A stretch of 64,000 nucleotides of DNA from Zafaria cholistanensis (GTDB lineage: Bacteria > Actinomycetota > Actinomycetes > Actinomycetales > Micrococcaceae): assembly GCF_008580665.1 (NCBI RefSeq), contig NZ_BKDJ01000003.1, forward strand, positions 62,001 through 126,000. The letters are read 5' to 3'. The position numbers and the translations under genes were made by a program. Numbering within the stretch: position 1 is the stretch's first letter; each line of letters opens with the position of its first letter. Of the stretch, positions 8,765-17,745 are shown one piece after another. A model generated the notes under the pieces. That model had not been told where the DNA came from and ran no database searches. It saw only the letters and a program-made list of their open reading frames with translations.

Positions 8765-10156
8765 TCAAAGGTGGTTCAGTCCCTCCGTGAGCACCGACCG
8801 GAGGATGGACTCGATCTGGTCGAACTCCTTCTGGCCGATGGTCAGTGGCGGGGCCAGTTGGACCACGGGGTCGCCGCGGTCGTCCGCCCGGCAGTACAGC
8901 CCGGCGTCGAACAGCGCCCCGGACAGGTACCCGCGCAGCAGGTGCTCCGACTCCTCCTCCGTGAACGTCTCCTTGGTGGCTTTGTCCTTGACCAGTTCGA
9001 TCCCGTAAAAATAGCCCTCCCCGCGCACATCGCCCACGATCGGCAGGTCCAGCAGTCGCTCCAGCGTGGAGCGGAAGGCCGGGGCGTTCTCCTTGACGTG
9101 CCGGTTCAGGCCCTCGCGTTCGAAAATGTCCAGGTTGGCCATGGCGACGGCGGCGGACACCGGGTGGCCGCCGAACGTATAGCCGTGGTAGAACGTGGTG
9201 TCCCCGCGGCTGAAGGGCTCGAACAGCCGGTCGGAGGCGATCATCGCGCCGAGGGGCGAGTAGCCGCTGGTCAGGCCCTTGGCGCAGGTGATGATGTCCG
9301 GAACGTAGCCGAAGTCATCGCACGCGAACATCGAGCCGATCCGTCCGAACGCGCAGATGACCTCGTCGGAGACCAGCAGGACGTCGTACTCGTCGCAGAT
9401 TTCCCGGACCCTCTGGAAGTACCCCGGCGGCGGCGGGAAGCAGCCGCCGGAGTTCTGCACCGGTTCCAGGAACACCGCGGCGACCGACTCGGGCCCCTCG
9501 AACTCGATCGCCTCCCGGATGCGCTCGGCAGCCCAGAGCCCGAACTCCTTCTCGTTTCCCGCGTGTTCCTGCGGCGCCCGGTAGAAGTTGGTGTTGGGAA
9601 CCCGGAAGGTGCCCGGCACCAGCGGCTCGAACGGGGTCTTCATCCCGGGGATCGAGGTGATGGACAGGGCGCCCTGAGGGGTGCCGTGGTAGGCGACCGC
9701 GCGGGAGATCACCTTGGTTTTGCCCGGCTTGCCGGTGAGCTTGAAGTACTGCTTCGCCAGTTTCCAGGCGGACTCGACGGCTTCACCGCCCCCGGTGGTG
9801 AAGAAGACCCGGTTCAGGTCCCCGGGGGCGTAGTGGGCCAGCCGCTCGGCCAGGTCGATCGCCGGCTCGTGCGCGTAGGACCACAGCGGCATGAAGGGGA
9901 GCTTCTCCGCCTGCCTGGCCGCGGCCTCGGCAAGTTCGGCGCGGCCGTGGCCCACCTGGACCACGAAGAGCCCGGAGAGCCCGTCGATATAGCCCTTTCC
10001 GGCGTCGTCGTAGATCATGTGGCCCTCGCCCCGGGTGATCACCGGCACCGTGCCGCCGCCGGTCAGGGTGGAGTGGCGGGCCATGTGCATCCAGAGGTGG
10101 TCGCGGGCAGCCTGCTGGCGGTCGGTGCCGCGGGGAGTGGTGCTGGTGCTTGTCAT
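8765..10156 (-). CDS. Class III (omega) aminotransferase, PLP-dependent
   Basis: The 463 residues fit fold-type I, class III aminotransferases. The visible features are the phosphate-binding TGGGEA at 121-126, the SRAVAYHG stretch with the cofactor-stacking tyrosine, D264 in LVSDEV, and the Schiff-base lysine K293 in TCAKGLTSGYSPLG. The family covers beta-alanine/pyruvate, putrescine and GABA-type aminotransferases. Its start overlaps the stop of an Lrp-type regulator gene by 4 bases (ATGA), and a polyamine-type ABC importer is divergently transcribed. The context therefore favours a polyamine or omega-amino acid substrate. Specificity is inferred, not seen. Confidence 0.85.
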   Translation of the reverse strand: MTSTSTTPRGTDRQQAARDHLWMHMARHSTLTGGGTVPVITRGEGHMIYDDAGKGYIDGLSGLFVVQVGHGRAELAEAAARQAEKLPFMPLWSYAHEPAIDLAERLAHYAPGDLNRVFFTTGGGEAVESAWKLAKQYFKLTGKPGKTKVISRAVAYHGTPQGALSITSIPGMKTPFEPLVPGTFRVPNTNFYRAPQEHAGNEKEFGLWAAERIREAIEFEGPESVAAVFLEPVQNSGGCFPPPPGYFQRVREICDEYDVLLVSDEVICAFGRIGSMFACDDFGYVPDIITCAKGLTSGYSPLGAMIASDRLFEPFSRGDTTFYHGYTFGGHPVSAAVAMANLDIFEREGLNRHVKENAPAFRSTLERLLDLPIVGDVRGEGYFYGIELVKDKATKETFTEEESEHLLRGYLSGALFDAGLYCRADDRGDPVVQLAPPLTIGQKEFDQIESILRSVLTEGLNHL

Positions 10157-10590
10157 CGGGTACCCCAGTTGTATTCCTGTTTGCGGAGGGAGAGGTATAG
10201 GAGTGATTCGGTCTCGCGCACGCCCTCTATCTCGCGGACGGCGTTAACGATGCGGAGCAGTTCCTGGTCGTCGGCGCAGACCACCTCGGCCAGGACGTCG
10301 AAGGATCCGGCGGTCACCACGCAGTAGTCCACCTCCGGCAGGGCCGCGATCCGGTCCGCCGTGGCCACCATGTCCCCGGTGGTGCGGATTCCCAGCATGG
10401 CCTGCCGGTGGAAGCCCAACTGCAGGGGATCGGTGACCGCCACAACCTGCATGGTCCTGCTGTCGATCAGCTTCTGGACCCGCTGGCGCACCGCCGCCTC
10501 GCTGAGGCCGACAGCCTTGCCGATGGCCGCGTACGACCTCCGGCCATCGGCCTGGAGCTGTTCGATGATGGCCTTGCTGGTCGCATCCAT
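10153..10590 (-). CDS. Lrp/AsnC-family transcriptional regulator
   Basis: This 145-residue protein has an N-terminal winged helix-turn-helix (about 1-50; LQADGRRSYAAIGKAVGLSEAAVRQRVQKL). An effector-binding RAM domain follows (about 62-140; TTGDMVATADRIAALPEVDYCVVTAGSFDVLAEVVCAD split over two strands). The ATG at 10590 matches the usual start; an in-frame extension to 10632 is unneeded. It is co-transcribed with the aminotransferase (4-base overlap) and faces the potD-type operon across 297 bp containing a perfect inverted repeat. It probably responds to an amino acid or polyamine metabolite and regulates both sides. Confidence 0.9.
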   Translation of the reverse strand: MDATSKAIIEQLQADGRRSYAAIGKAVGLSEAAVRQRVQKLIDSRTMQVVAVTDPLQLGFHRQAMLGIRTTGDMVATADRIAALPEVDYCVVTAGSFDVLAEVVCADDQELLRIVNAVREIEGVRETESLLYLSLRKQEYNWGTR

Positions 10591-10790
10591 GGCGGCTCCG
10601 TTGCTGGGTTGGGAATGGGGCGGTGGGGCCACCGGGCACCGGCCTTTCGGGAAGCGTTGGAAGCTGGCGGAAGGGCTTCCGCCCTGTCAGCCACCGAGCC
10701 TAGCTCTAAAGAATTAGTTGTGGAAGAACCACTGGGCAACCGATTTCGCGACGAAACAAAATTTTTACAACTCAAACTATTGTCCGCGGA

Positions 10791-10813
10791 TTGGATCACC
10801 TGCCATGATCCAA
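10791..10813. promoter_or_regulatory. Candidate Lrp operator, TTGGATCA-N7-TGATCCAA
   Basis: A perfect 8-bp inverted repeat with a 7-bp spacer lies in the gene-free 10591-10887 interval between the Lrp gene and potD. The flank at 10700-10790 is unusually AT-rich for this genome, as expected of a shared regulatory region. Arm length and spacing suit a dimeric winged-helix regulator. The assignment to the neighbouring Lrp protein is inference. Confidence 0.5.
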
Positions 10814-10887
10814 ACCAGTTAGGTTCAAGCAGCCCGCGAGCCAGGACCCATTCCGCGCGCAGGTGGCCATCCCCGAGGAGACCACAT

Positions 10888-12144
10888 ATGAGAGCTCAGC
10901 CCCGCACCGACCGCCTCAACGACCCCGCGCTGCGCGCACTCGTGAGGGCGCAGTCCGCGACCCGGCAGGCCGCCGCCCAGCCGACCCGGCGCGCCCTGCT
11001 GCGCGGGGCGGGGGGCCTGGGGCTGGCCGGGCTGCTGGCCGCCTGCGGCACCGGTGGCACCGGCGGCGGGGGCCAAAGTGCCGCGGCCCCGAGCCCGGCG
11101 GCGGACATTTCCGACACGGACAAGGCCGTGAACTGGGCCAACTGGACGCTCTACCTGGACTATGACGACAAGACCGGCACCTACCCCACCCTGGTGGAGT
11201 TCGAGAAGCAAACCGGCATCCGGGCCAACTACGCCGAGGACATCGACGGCAACGACAGCTACTACGGCAAGATCCAGGCCCAGCTCTCCGCCGGGCAGGA
11301 CATTGGCCAGGACATCATCACCCTCACTGACCCGATGGCCGGCCGCATCATCCGGCAGGGATACACCCAGGAACTCAACCACGCGAACATCCCGAACCTG
11401 GCGAACCTGCTGCCCTCGCTTCGGGACGTCGGGTTCGATCCGGGCCGCCGCCACTCGCTGACCTGGCAGTCCGGCTTCGCCGGCATTGCCTGGAACAAGG
11501 AGGCCGTACCCGGAGGGCTGCGGAGCGTGGAGGACCTTTGGAAGCCGGAACTGAAGGGCCGCGTCGAGGTGCTCGACGAGTGGCGCGACACGGTGGGGCT
11601 GATCATGATGCAGAACGGCGTGGACATCTCCGGGAACTGGACCTCCGACGACTTCGACGCCGCCCTGGCCACCCTCGAGGAGCAGATTGCCTCCGGCCAG
11701 ATCCGCCAGGTCAAGGGCAACTCCTACAAAGAGGACCTGGTCAGTGGCGACGCGCTCGCCGTCGTGTGCTGGTCCGGGGACATCACGCAACTGAACTTTG
11801 AGAACGGCGACAAGTGGGAGTTCGTCATCCCCGAGGCCGGGGGCACCCTGTGGAGCGACAACATGATGGTTCCCATCGGCTCCCCGCGCAAGGCCAACGC
11901 GGAGAAGCTGATGAACTACTACTACGAGCCGGAGGTGGCTGCGGCCGTGGCCGCCTACGTGAACTACATCTGCCCGGTGGACGGGGCCCGCGAGGCGATG
12001 GAAAAGATCGACCCCTCGCTCGTGGACAACCCGCTGATTTTCCCCTCCTCCGAGGACCTGGCGCGCACCAAGGTCTTCCGCACGCTGACCGCCGAGGAGG
12101 AAACGGACTACGGATCCCGCTTCCAGCAGGCGATCGGAGCCTGA
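10888..12144 (+). CDS. Polyamine-type ABC transporter substrate-binding lipoprotein (PotD-like)
   Basis: The 418-residue precursor has a twin-arginine-like N-region (RRALLRGAGG near residue 35) and a lipobox LLAAC. It should therefore be exported and anchored as a lipoprotein. The mature part begins after a low-complexity linker with VNWANWTLYLDYDD and TLVEFEKQTGI. It resembles spermidine/putrescine-binding proteins of the PotD/PotF group, including the repeated aromatic and acidic residues that line a cationic pocket (for example VVCWSGD and LWSDNMMVPIGS). ATG 10888 has GAGGAG 7 nt upstream; the open frame further upstream is not coding. First gene of a four-gene importer operon. Confidence 0.88.
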   Translation: MRAQPRTDRLNDPALRALVRAQSATRQAAAQPTRRALLRGAGGLGLAGLLAACGTGGTGGGGQSAAAPSPAADISDTDKAVNWANWTLYLDYDDKTGTYPTLVEFEKQTGIRANYAEDIDGNDSYYGKIQAQLSAGQDIGQDIITLTDPMAGRIIRQGYTQELNHANIPNLANLLPSLRDVGFDPGRRHSLTWQSGFAGIAWNKEAVPGGLRSVEDLWKPELKGRVEVLDEWRDTVGLIMMQNGVDISGNWTSDDFDAALATLEEQIASGQIRQVKGNSYKEDLVSGDALAVVCWSGDITQLNFENGDKWEFVIPEAGGTLWSDNMMVPIGSPRKANAEKLMNYYYEPEVAAAVAAYVNYICPVDGAREAMEKIDPSLVDNPLIFPSSEDLARTKVFRTLTAEEETDYGSRFQQAIGA

Positions 12145-12148
12145 TCCG

Positions 12149-13297
12149 ATGGCGCTCCAGGCAGAGGAGGCGGTCCGGAACGGTACCGCGGAAGGCCATG
12201 GCCTGGTCCTGGCCGGCGTTACCAAGCGCTTTGCGGACTTCACCGCCGTCGACGACCTGTCCCTGACCGTTCCGGCGGGATCGTTCTTCGCGCTGCTGGG
12301 CCCCTCGGGCTGCGGCAAAACCACGACCCTGCGCATGGTCGCCGGCCTGGAGCAGCCGACGTCCGGGACCATCGGCATCGGTGGCCGCGACGTCACGGCC
12401 CTGCCCCCGTACCGCCGCCAGGTGAACACGGTCTTCCAGTCCTACGCGCTGTTTCCGCACATGTCGGTCCTCGACAACGTGGCCTTCGGACTGAAGCAGC
12501 GCCGCGTGCGCGACGCCCGGGCCCAGGCGAAGGCCGCGCTGGCCATGGTCGAGCTGGAACACCTGGGGGCGCGCAAGCCGGCCCAGCTTTCCGGCGGCCA
12601 GCAACAGCGCGTCGCCCTCGCCCGCGCGCTGGTCAACCGGCCGGCGGTGCTGCTGCTGGACGAACCGCTCGGGGCCCTGGACATGAAGCTGCGCCGGCAG
12701 ATGCAGGTGGAGCTCAAGGCCATCCAGACCGAGGTCGGCCTCACCTTCATCCACGTGACCCACGACCAGGAGGAAGCCATGACGATGGCGGACACCGTTG
12801 CGGTCATGAACCAGGGCAGGGTGGAGCAGATGGGACCTCCCCGGCAGCTCTACGAGCTGCCCCGGACCGCGTTCGTGGCCAACTTCCTGGGCAGGTCGAA
12901 CCTGATGAGGGGTCGCGTCGCCGAGGACCTGGGGCAGGGCCTGGGGGTTGATGTCGCGGGCACCCGGGTGGTCCTGCCCAAGGCACGGGCCACTGAGCAC
13001 CACGGATCCGTCGTGGTCGGGGTGCGTCCCGAAAAGGTGCGCATCCAGCGGATGGATGCCCCGTTCACCGCCACCGCCAACCAACTCGCCGGCACGGTCG
13101 TGGACGCGTCCTTCACGGGGGTGAGCACCGAGTACCTGGTGGACATCCCCGGCGTCGGGCTCATGGGCACCTTTTCACAGAACCTGGGCCAGGACCCGGC
13201 TTCGCCGGGGGAGAAGGTCCGCCTGCTGTGGGAGCCGGACTACTCGTTCGGGCTGGCCGGCGGCGAGGACACCGGCGCGGGCGGGGTCCGTCCGTGA
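12149..13297 (+). CDS. Polyamine-type ABC transporter ATPase (PotA-like)
   Basis: The 382-residue ATPase has Walker [11 protein letters not shown]-loop [11 protein letters not shown], signature LSGGQQQR, Walker [13 protein letters not shown] and switch histidine in VTHDQEEAM. After about residue 250 comes a TOBE-type regulatory domain ([10 protein letters not shown]...). This architecture is that of the PotA/MalK group, which energises importers with a binding protein. It starts 4 bases after the binding-protein stop, and its TGA overlaps the GTG of the first permease gene, so expression is tightly coupled. Confidence 0.93.
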   Translation: MALQAEEAVRNGTAEGHGLVLAGVTKRFADFTAVDDLSLTVPAGSFFALLGPSGCGKTTTLRMVAGLEQPTSGTIGIGGRDVTALPPYRRQVNTVFQSYALFPHMSVLDNVAFGLKQRRVRDARAQAKAALAMVELEHLGARKPAQLSGGQQQRVALARALVNRPAVLLLDEPLGALDMKLRRQMQVELKAIQTEVGLTFIHVTHDQEEAMTMADTVAVMNQGRVEQMGPPRQLYELPRTAFVANFLGRSNLMRGRVAEDLGQGLGVDVAGTRVVLPKARATEHHGSVVVGVRPEKVRIQRMDAPFTATANQLAGTVVDASFTGVSTEYLVDIPGVGLMGTFSQNLGQDPASPGEKVRLLWEPDYSFGLAGGEDTGAGGVRP

Positions 13298-14247
13298 CCG
13301 CGGCCCCCGGCCTGCGGGGACGGCACGACGCCGGCCGCGGACGCGCGCCGGAGGGCGGGCCCAATCCGGAGGAAGCCGCCGCGGACAAGAAGCGCGGACG
13401 GATTGGGCAGCTCCTGGTCCTGCCGGGATTCACGTTCCTGCTGCTGTTCTTCGCCGCGCCGGTGGTGGTCCTGCTGGCCATGTCCCTCTACACCAAGGCG
13501 CCCGGCGCGGAGATCGGGCAGTTCGAGCCGGCGCTTCAGTTCTCCAACTATGCGGTGGTGCTGCGGGAGTACTGGGACGTGCTGGTGCGCTCCTTCGCGT
13601 TCGCCCTGGCCGCCACCCTGGCCGCGCTGCTGATCGGCTACCCGATGGCCTACCTGGTGGCGGTGCGCCTTCGCGCCCACCGGCTGCTCCAGGGGATTCT
13701 CCTGGTCCTGCTGATCGCTCCGTTCTTCTCCAGCTTCATCCTGCGCACCCAGGCGTGGAAGCAGATCCTGGCCGACGAGGGGCCCGTGGTCGGGGTGCTG
13801 CGGGCCCTCGCGGTCCTGCCCGAGGACGGCCGGCTCACCGCGACCGCCTTCGCCGTCGTCTGCGGCCTGACCTACAACTTCCTGCCCTTCATGACCCTGC
13901 CCATCTATGCGAGCCTGGAGCGCCTGGACACCCGGCTGCTGGAGGCGTCCGGGGACCTGTATGCCAGCCCGATGCGAACCTTCCGGCAGGTGACGCTGCC
14001 GCTGTCCATGCCCGGGGTGTTTGCCGGAACGCTGCTGACCTTCATTCCGGCATCGGGCGACTACGTCAACGCCGCGCTGCTGGGCAACAACCGGGACACC
14101 ACCATGATCGGCCAGGTGATCGACTCCCGCTTCTTCCGCGTGGTGGACTACCCCGGGGCGGCGGCACTGAGCTTCATCCTCATGGTGGCCATCCTGGTCC
14201 TGGTGATGGCCTATATCCGGCGCTTCGGCGCCAGGAACCTGTTTTAG
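13294..14247 (+). CDS. Polyamine-type ABC transporter permease 1 (PotB-like)
   Basis: A 317-residue inner-membrane permease with about six membrane segments and the EAA loop (LLEASGDLYASPMRTFRQVTLP) that docks on the ATPase. The chosen start is GTG 13294, which overlaps the ATPase stop as GTGA. An in-frame ATG at 13228 would overlap the ATPase by 70 bases and add residues with no similarity. A charged cytoplasmic tail of some 40 residues precedes the first membrane helix. Confidence 0.9.
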   Translation: MTAAPGLRGRHDAGRGRAPEGGPNPEEAAADKKRGRIGQLLVLPGFTFLLLFFAAPVVVLLAMSLYTKAPGAEIGQFEPALQFSNYAVVLREYWDVLVRSFAFALAATLAALLIGYPMAYLVAVRLRAHRLLQGILLVLLIAPFFSSFILRTQAWKQILADEGPVVGVLRALAVLPEDGRLTATAFAVVCGLTYNFLPFMTLPIYASLERLDTRLLEASGDLYASPMRTFRQVTLPLSMPGVFAGTLLTFIPASGDYVNAALLGNNRDTTMIGQVIDSRFFRVVDYPGAAALSFILMVAILVLVMAYIRRFGARNLF

Positions 14248-14256
14248 GGGCATGGC

Positions 14257-15054
14257 ATGAGACAGAGAATCGGGCGGTGGATCATCCCCGTCTTCGGCGG
14301 GCTCGCCTTCGTGTACCTGCTGGTGCCGATCGCCTACATCTTCGCGTTTTCCTTCAACGACGCCGGCCGCACCAACCTGGTGTGGCGCGGATTCACGCTG
14401 GCGAACTGGCTGGATCCCTGCGGGGCCCCACAGGTGTGCCAGTCGCTGGTGAATTCCCTGCAGGTCAGTGTGGCCGCCACGCTGGCCGCCACGGTGCTGG
14501 GAACGGCGATCGCGCTGGGGCTGGTGCGCTACCGGTTCCGGTTCCGGAATACCGCGGACCTGCTGATCATCCTGCCCCTGGCCACTCCGGAAGTGGTGCT
14601 CGGAGCCTCGCTGCTGGCCCAGTTCCTGAACCTGGGCTGGAACCTTGGCTTCGCCACCGTGGTGATCGCCCACACCGTTTTCTGCATGGCGTTCGTGGTG
14701 GTGACGGTCCGCGCCCGCGTGGCCGGGCTGGATCCGAAGCTGGAGGAAGCCGCCAGCGACCTCTACGCCTCCCCCCTGGCCACCTTTCGGAAGGTCACCC
14801 TGCCGCTGCTGCTGCCGGGCATTGTTGCCGCCGCGCTGCTTTCCTTCGCGATGAGCTTCGACGACTTCATCATCACCAACTTCAACTCCGGCAGCTTCGA
14901 CACTTTCCCGAAGTTCATTTACGTCGCCGCCACGCGGGGCATCCCTGCCCAGGCGAACGTCATCGGTTCGTCCATGTTCCTGCTGGCCCTGTGCGTCGTC
15001 GTCACCGGCCAGGTCATCTCCTACCGCAAGCGCAAGGCACTGGCGGCCCGCTGA
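14257..15054 (+). CDS. Polyamine-type ABC transporter permease 2 (PotC-like)
   Basis: A 265-residue permease with six predicted membrane helices and an EAA motif (LEEAASDLYASPLATFRKVTLP). Near the C-terminus it has SFAMSFDDFIITNFNSG, which strongly resembles PotC. It pairs with the upstream permease to form the heterodimeric channel. It starts 9 bases after that gene, with AGGGG before the ATG, and ends the operon. Confidence 0.92.
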   Translation: MRQRIGRWIIPVFGGLAFVYLLVPIAYIFAFSFNDAGRTNLVWRGFTLANWLDPCGAPQVCQSLVNSLQVSVAATLAATVLGTAIALGLVRYRFRFRNTADLLIILPLATPEVVLGASLLAQFLNLGWNLGFATVVIAHTVFCMAFVVVTVRARVAGLDPKLEEAASDLYASPLATFRKVTLPLLLPGIVAAALLSFAMSFDDFIITNFNSGSFDTFPKFIYVAATRGIPAQANVIGSSMFLLALCVVVTGQVISYRKRKALAAR

Positions 15055-15133
15055 GTCCGGGGGTACGGCCCGGCCCGGCACCGTCCGCCGGGCCGGGCCG
15101 TGCCGCCCTGCGAAAAGGCCGCCCTGTGAAAAG

Positions 15134-15619
15134 ATGGTCCCCATGACCGAACCCCGTTGGCTCTCCCCGTTGGAACGCGATGCCTGGCTGGCGCTGCTGG
15201 CCGTGGCGACCCGACTGCCGAGCCGACTGGACAGCGAACTGCACAAGCAGGCCCGCATCACGCTGTTCGACTACAACGTCCTGGCCATGCTCTCCGAGAC
15301 CGAGGGGCGCCTGCTGCCGATGAGCGAACTGGCCTCCCGCACCAATTCGTCCCTGTCCCGGTTGAGCCACGTGGTGAAGAAGCTGGAGGGTCGCGGCTGG
15401 CTGGAACGGTACCAAAGCGGGGCGGACGCCCGGGTCACCATGGCCCACCTGACGGACGAGGGCATGGACATGCTGGCCGGGCTGGCCCCCGAGCATGTGG
15501 AATCCGTGCGCCGCATCATCTTCGACGGACTCACCGAGCGCGACATCGACGACCTGGCCCGGATCGGGCGCAAGATCACAGCCGAGATCGATCCGGAGCA
15601 CTGGATCCTCCGCGGCTGA
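15134..15619 (+). CDS. MarR-family transcriptional regulator
   Basis: The 161 residues form a MarR fold: an N-terminal dimer helix, the winged helix region (MSELASRTNSSLSRLSHVVKKLEGRGWLERYQ) with the wing at GADARVTMAHLTDEG, and a C-terminal dimerisation helix. The start could also be ATG 15143 (three residues shorter). It follows the polyamine-type transporter by 79 bases in the same direction and may be part of that locus. The ligand and targets cannot be read from sequence. Confidence 0.88.
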   Translation: MVPMTEPRWLSPLERDAWLALLAVATRLPSRLDSELHKQARITLFDYNVLAMLSETEGRLLPMSELASRTNSSLSRLSHVVKKLEGRGWLERYQSGADARVTMAHLTDEGMDMLAGLAPEHVESVRRIIFDGLTERDIDDLARIGRKITAEIDPEHWILRG

Positions 15620-15620
15620 A

Positions 15621-15659
15621 GCCCCGTGTCCAAGCCCCGTGCCCCAGGGCCGTGCCCCA
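15621..15659 (+). repeat. 13-bp tandem repeat, 3 copies
   Basis: Units GCCCCGTGTCCAA, GCCCCGTGCCCCA and GGGCCGTGCCCCA follow one another, starting 1 nt after the MarR stop codon. One of several intergenic arrays with a 13-bp period in this window. Confidence 0.8.
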
Positions 15660-15664
15660 GCGCC

Positions 15665-15689
15665 GGGTCCGGCACCTGGTGCCGGACCC
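15665..15689. terminator. Palindromic hairpin between convergent genes
   Basis: Perfect 12-bp arms (GGGTCCGGCACC and its complement) around one base, followed at once by the related GGTACC-containing direct repeats up to 15708. It lies between the convergent MarR and sigma-like genes and could act as a bidirectional terminator. There is no T-run on either side. Confidence 0.5.
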
Positions 15690-15708
15690 GGTACCAGGAC
15701 CCGGTACC

Positions 15709-17745
15709 TTACGGGGCTTCGCCGATCTCCAGCTGGAAGCCGCTGTACCGCGGGGAATACAGGTCCTGCGGTGCCAGGGTCCTGCTCCTGAAGAAGTTGG
15801 ACTGCGCGGAATCGGGTGGGGAAACCTCCACGGTGGAGGTCGGCGCCGGGGCGGGAGTTGAGACCTTTGGCAGGGGAGCCGGCAGGTCCTGGACCGCGCC
15901 GGAGCCGTCCGCCCCATCGGCCCCGTCCTGACCCGCGCGGGAGCCATCGTCCGCCGGACGGGGACTGCTGGTGCGGGCGGGTTGGGTGGGATCGGGCAGG
16001 CTGACCGAAACGTCGGCTGACGGCTGGTTGGTCTTTGCCGGCTCCGTGGAAGGCGCCACGGGATTGCCCGCCTTAGGCGCGGTGGTCGTCGGCGCGGCGC
16101 CATCGGGCGCGGACTGCTTCGCGCCCTCCGCGGGAGGGGCCTCCGCTCCGGCCTCTTCTCCGGCCTCCGCTCCGTCGCCCGCGCCGTCCGGTTCCTCGGT
16201 GTCCGGGGTCTCCGAGGCAGGCGCTCCGGCCGGGTCGGAGGCCGGCGACGGCGTCCCCCCGCCGGCCGGATGTGTTGGCTGCGGGGCCGGGTCCTCCGCA
16301 GCGGGCACCGGGATCACCTCGGAAACCGCGTCGGTGGCCCCGGAAGGCAACGGGAGGGTGCCGGTTGCCGCAAAGGCGACCCCCGCCACCAGCACACCGG
16401 CGGCTCCGGCCAGCGCCGCCGAGGGAAGAAGGCGCCGCCGCATCCTGACCTTGCGCGTCATCCGGGGGCTGGGGGAGGCGCGGGGCGGTGTGCCGCCGGC
16501 ATCGGTTCGAAGGGCGGGGATGGATTGCGTGGGGAGGTCGGGAGAGTGCTGGGCAGGCACCGGGCTCCCGGGACCCTCCACTGCGGCCGCGCGGGGCTCC
16601 GCAGCGTCCGCGGAAGCGGCGGCGGAGGTGGCGCTGAAGGGGGTGGTGCTGACGGGTGCCGCACTGATGGGCGTCGCATTCAAGGACAGGGCGCCGGGGG
16701 GTGCCGTCTCCGTTGCGGCCAGGTCGGAGAGGGCGACGACGGTGGGCCCGGCTCCGCTGGGCGAACGGTCAACCGCGGCAGTCGGGTCGGGGGCGGCACC
16801 TTCCGCCGCTTGGCCCGCTGCAGAGACGCCCGCCGCGGAGCCGGCCGCCTCGGGGCTGGCAAATCCGGGGCGGGTCGGTCCGGAATCCGCCCGTTGGGCC
16901 AACAGTGCTGAACCGTCGATCAGCGGCAGCAGGGACGCAGCCCCGGCACCCAGGAACAGCGGAGCCACGACCGTGCGCAGGCCCGCGCCGAGGTCCCCGA
17001 TTACCGCCAGCGCCGCGTCGCATCGGGTGCAGTTTCCCAGGTGCTCTTCGAACTTGAGCATGGCACGCGGGCCCAACGCCCCGTCCAAGTGGTCGCCCAG
17101 GCGGTGGCACTGCTCCGCGAATTCGCCCGCGGCCGCCGCGCCGTGGGCCTCCAGGTAGGCTGCCCGCAACCCCTCGCGGGCCTCCGCGGCCGCCTCGACC
17201 ACGGCCTCGACGCCGAGGCCCAGTCCGTGGGCCGCCTCGGCAGCCGGGGCGTTTTCCACCTCAAGGAGCCACAGGATGTCCTGGCAGTGCCCGGGCAGGG
17301 CCTTGAAGGTTTCGGCAAGGAGCCCGGACCCGCGCTGCTCCATGACCGGGTCCGCGTCGCGGTCGCCCTGTTCGAAGAGCGCCGCAGCGCCGGCGGCCCG
17401 GGGCAGGGACTCGTGGCGGTTGGCGGCGAAGGCCTTGCGGCTGGCCAGGCAGGCCAGCCAGGGCCGGGGGGCATCGCCGCAGCTGCTGCCCTGGCGGATC
17501 AACTCCAGCAGGTCGGCCAGGGCATCCACGGCCACGTCTTCGGCGAGGGAACGGTTCCCCAGCCGGGCTTCGGCGATGCGTACGGCGGCACCGTAGTGGC
17601 GGGCGTAGAAGACCGCGATGGCGTCGGGGGCTCCGCCGTCCGCTGCCGACCCGCCGGCTCCCGCAGCGCTGTCTCCGGCGCGGATGGCGGCCGCCAGGTC
17701 CGCGTCGGGGAGGCCTGTGAATGCGTTGGTCGATGAAGTGTCCAT
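15709..17745 (-). CDS. Sigma-70-like protein fused to zinc-finger and membrane-anchored extracellular tail
   Basis: A 678-residue chain with three parts. Residues about 40-200 resemble ECF sigma factors: a region 2-like stretch AVFYARHYGAAVRIAEARLGNRSLAEDVAVDALADLLELI and a region 4-like stretch FKALPGHCQDILWLLEVENAPAAEAAHGLGLGVEAV, both split by family-typical spacing. Residues 210-245 form a zf-HC2-like anti-sigma finger (C213, H235, C239, C242). After a long Ala/Thr/Pro region comes one membrane helix (about LLPSAALAGAAGVLVAGVAFAA) and a Pro/Ser/Glu-rich outer tail. Normally sigma and anti-sigma are separate proteins. It is transcribed alone, with ATG 17745 fixed by the HTH-type start. The biochemical role is inferred. 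Confidence 0.7.
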   Translation of the reverse strand: MDTSSTNAFTGLPDADLAAAIRAGDSAAGAGGSAADGGAPDAIAVFYARHYGAAVRIAEARLGNRSLAEDVAVDALADLLELIRQGSSCGDAPRPWLACLASRKAFAANRHESLPRAAGAAALFEQGDRDADPVMEQRGSGLLAETFKALPGHCQDILWLLEVENAPAAEAAHGLGLGVEAVVEAAAEAREGLRAAYLEAHGAAAAGEFAEQCHRLGDHLDGALGPRAMLKFEEHLGNCTRCDAALAVIGDLGAGLRTVVAPLFLGAGAASLLPLIDGSALLAQRADSGPTRPGFASPEAAGSAAGVSAAGQAAEGAAPDPTAAVDRSPSGAGPTVVALSDLAATETAPPGALSLNATPISAAPVSTTPFSATSAAASADAAEPRAAAVEGPGSPVPAQHSPDLPTQSIPALRTDAGGTPPRASPSPRMTRKVRMRRRLLPSAALAGAAGVLVAGVAFAATGTLPLPSGATDAVSEVIPVPAAEDPAPQPTHPAGGGTPSPASDPAGAPASETPDTEEPDGAGDGAEAGEEAGAEAPPAEGAKQSAPDGAAPTTTAPKAGNPVAPSTEPAKTNQPSADVSVSLPDPTQPARTSSPRPADDGSRAGQDGADGADGSGAVQDLPAPLPKVSTPAPAPTSTVEVSPPDSAQSNFFRSRTLAPQDLYSPRYSGFQLEIGEAP

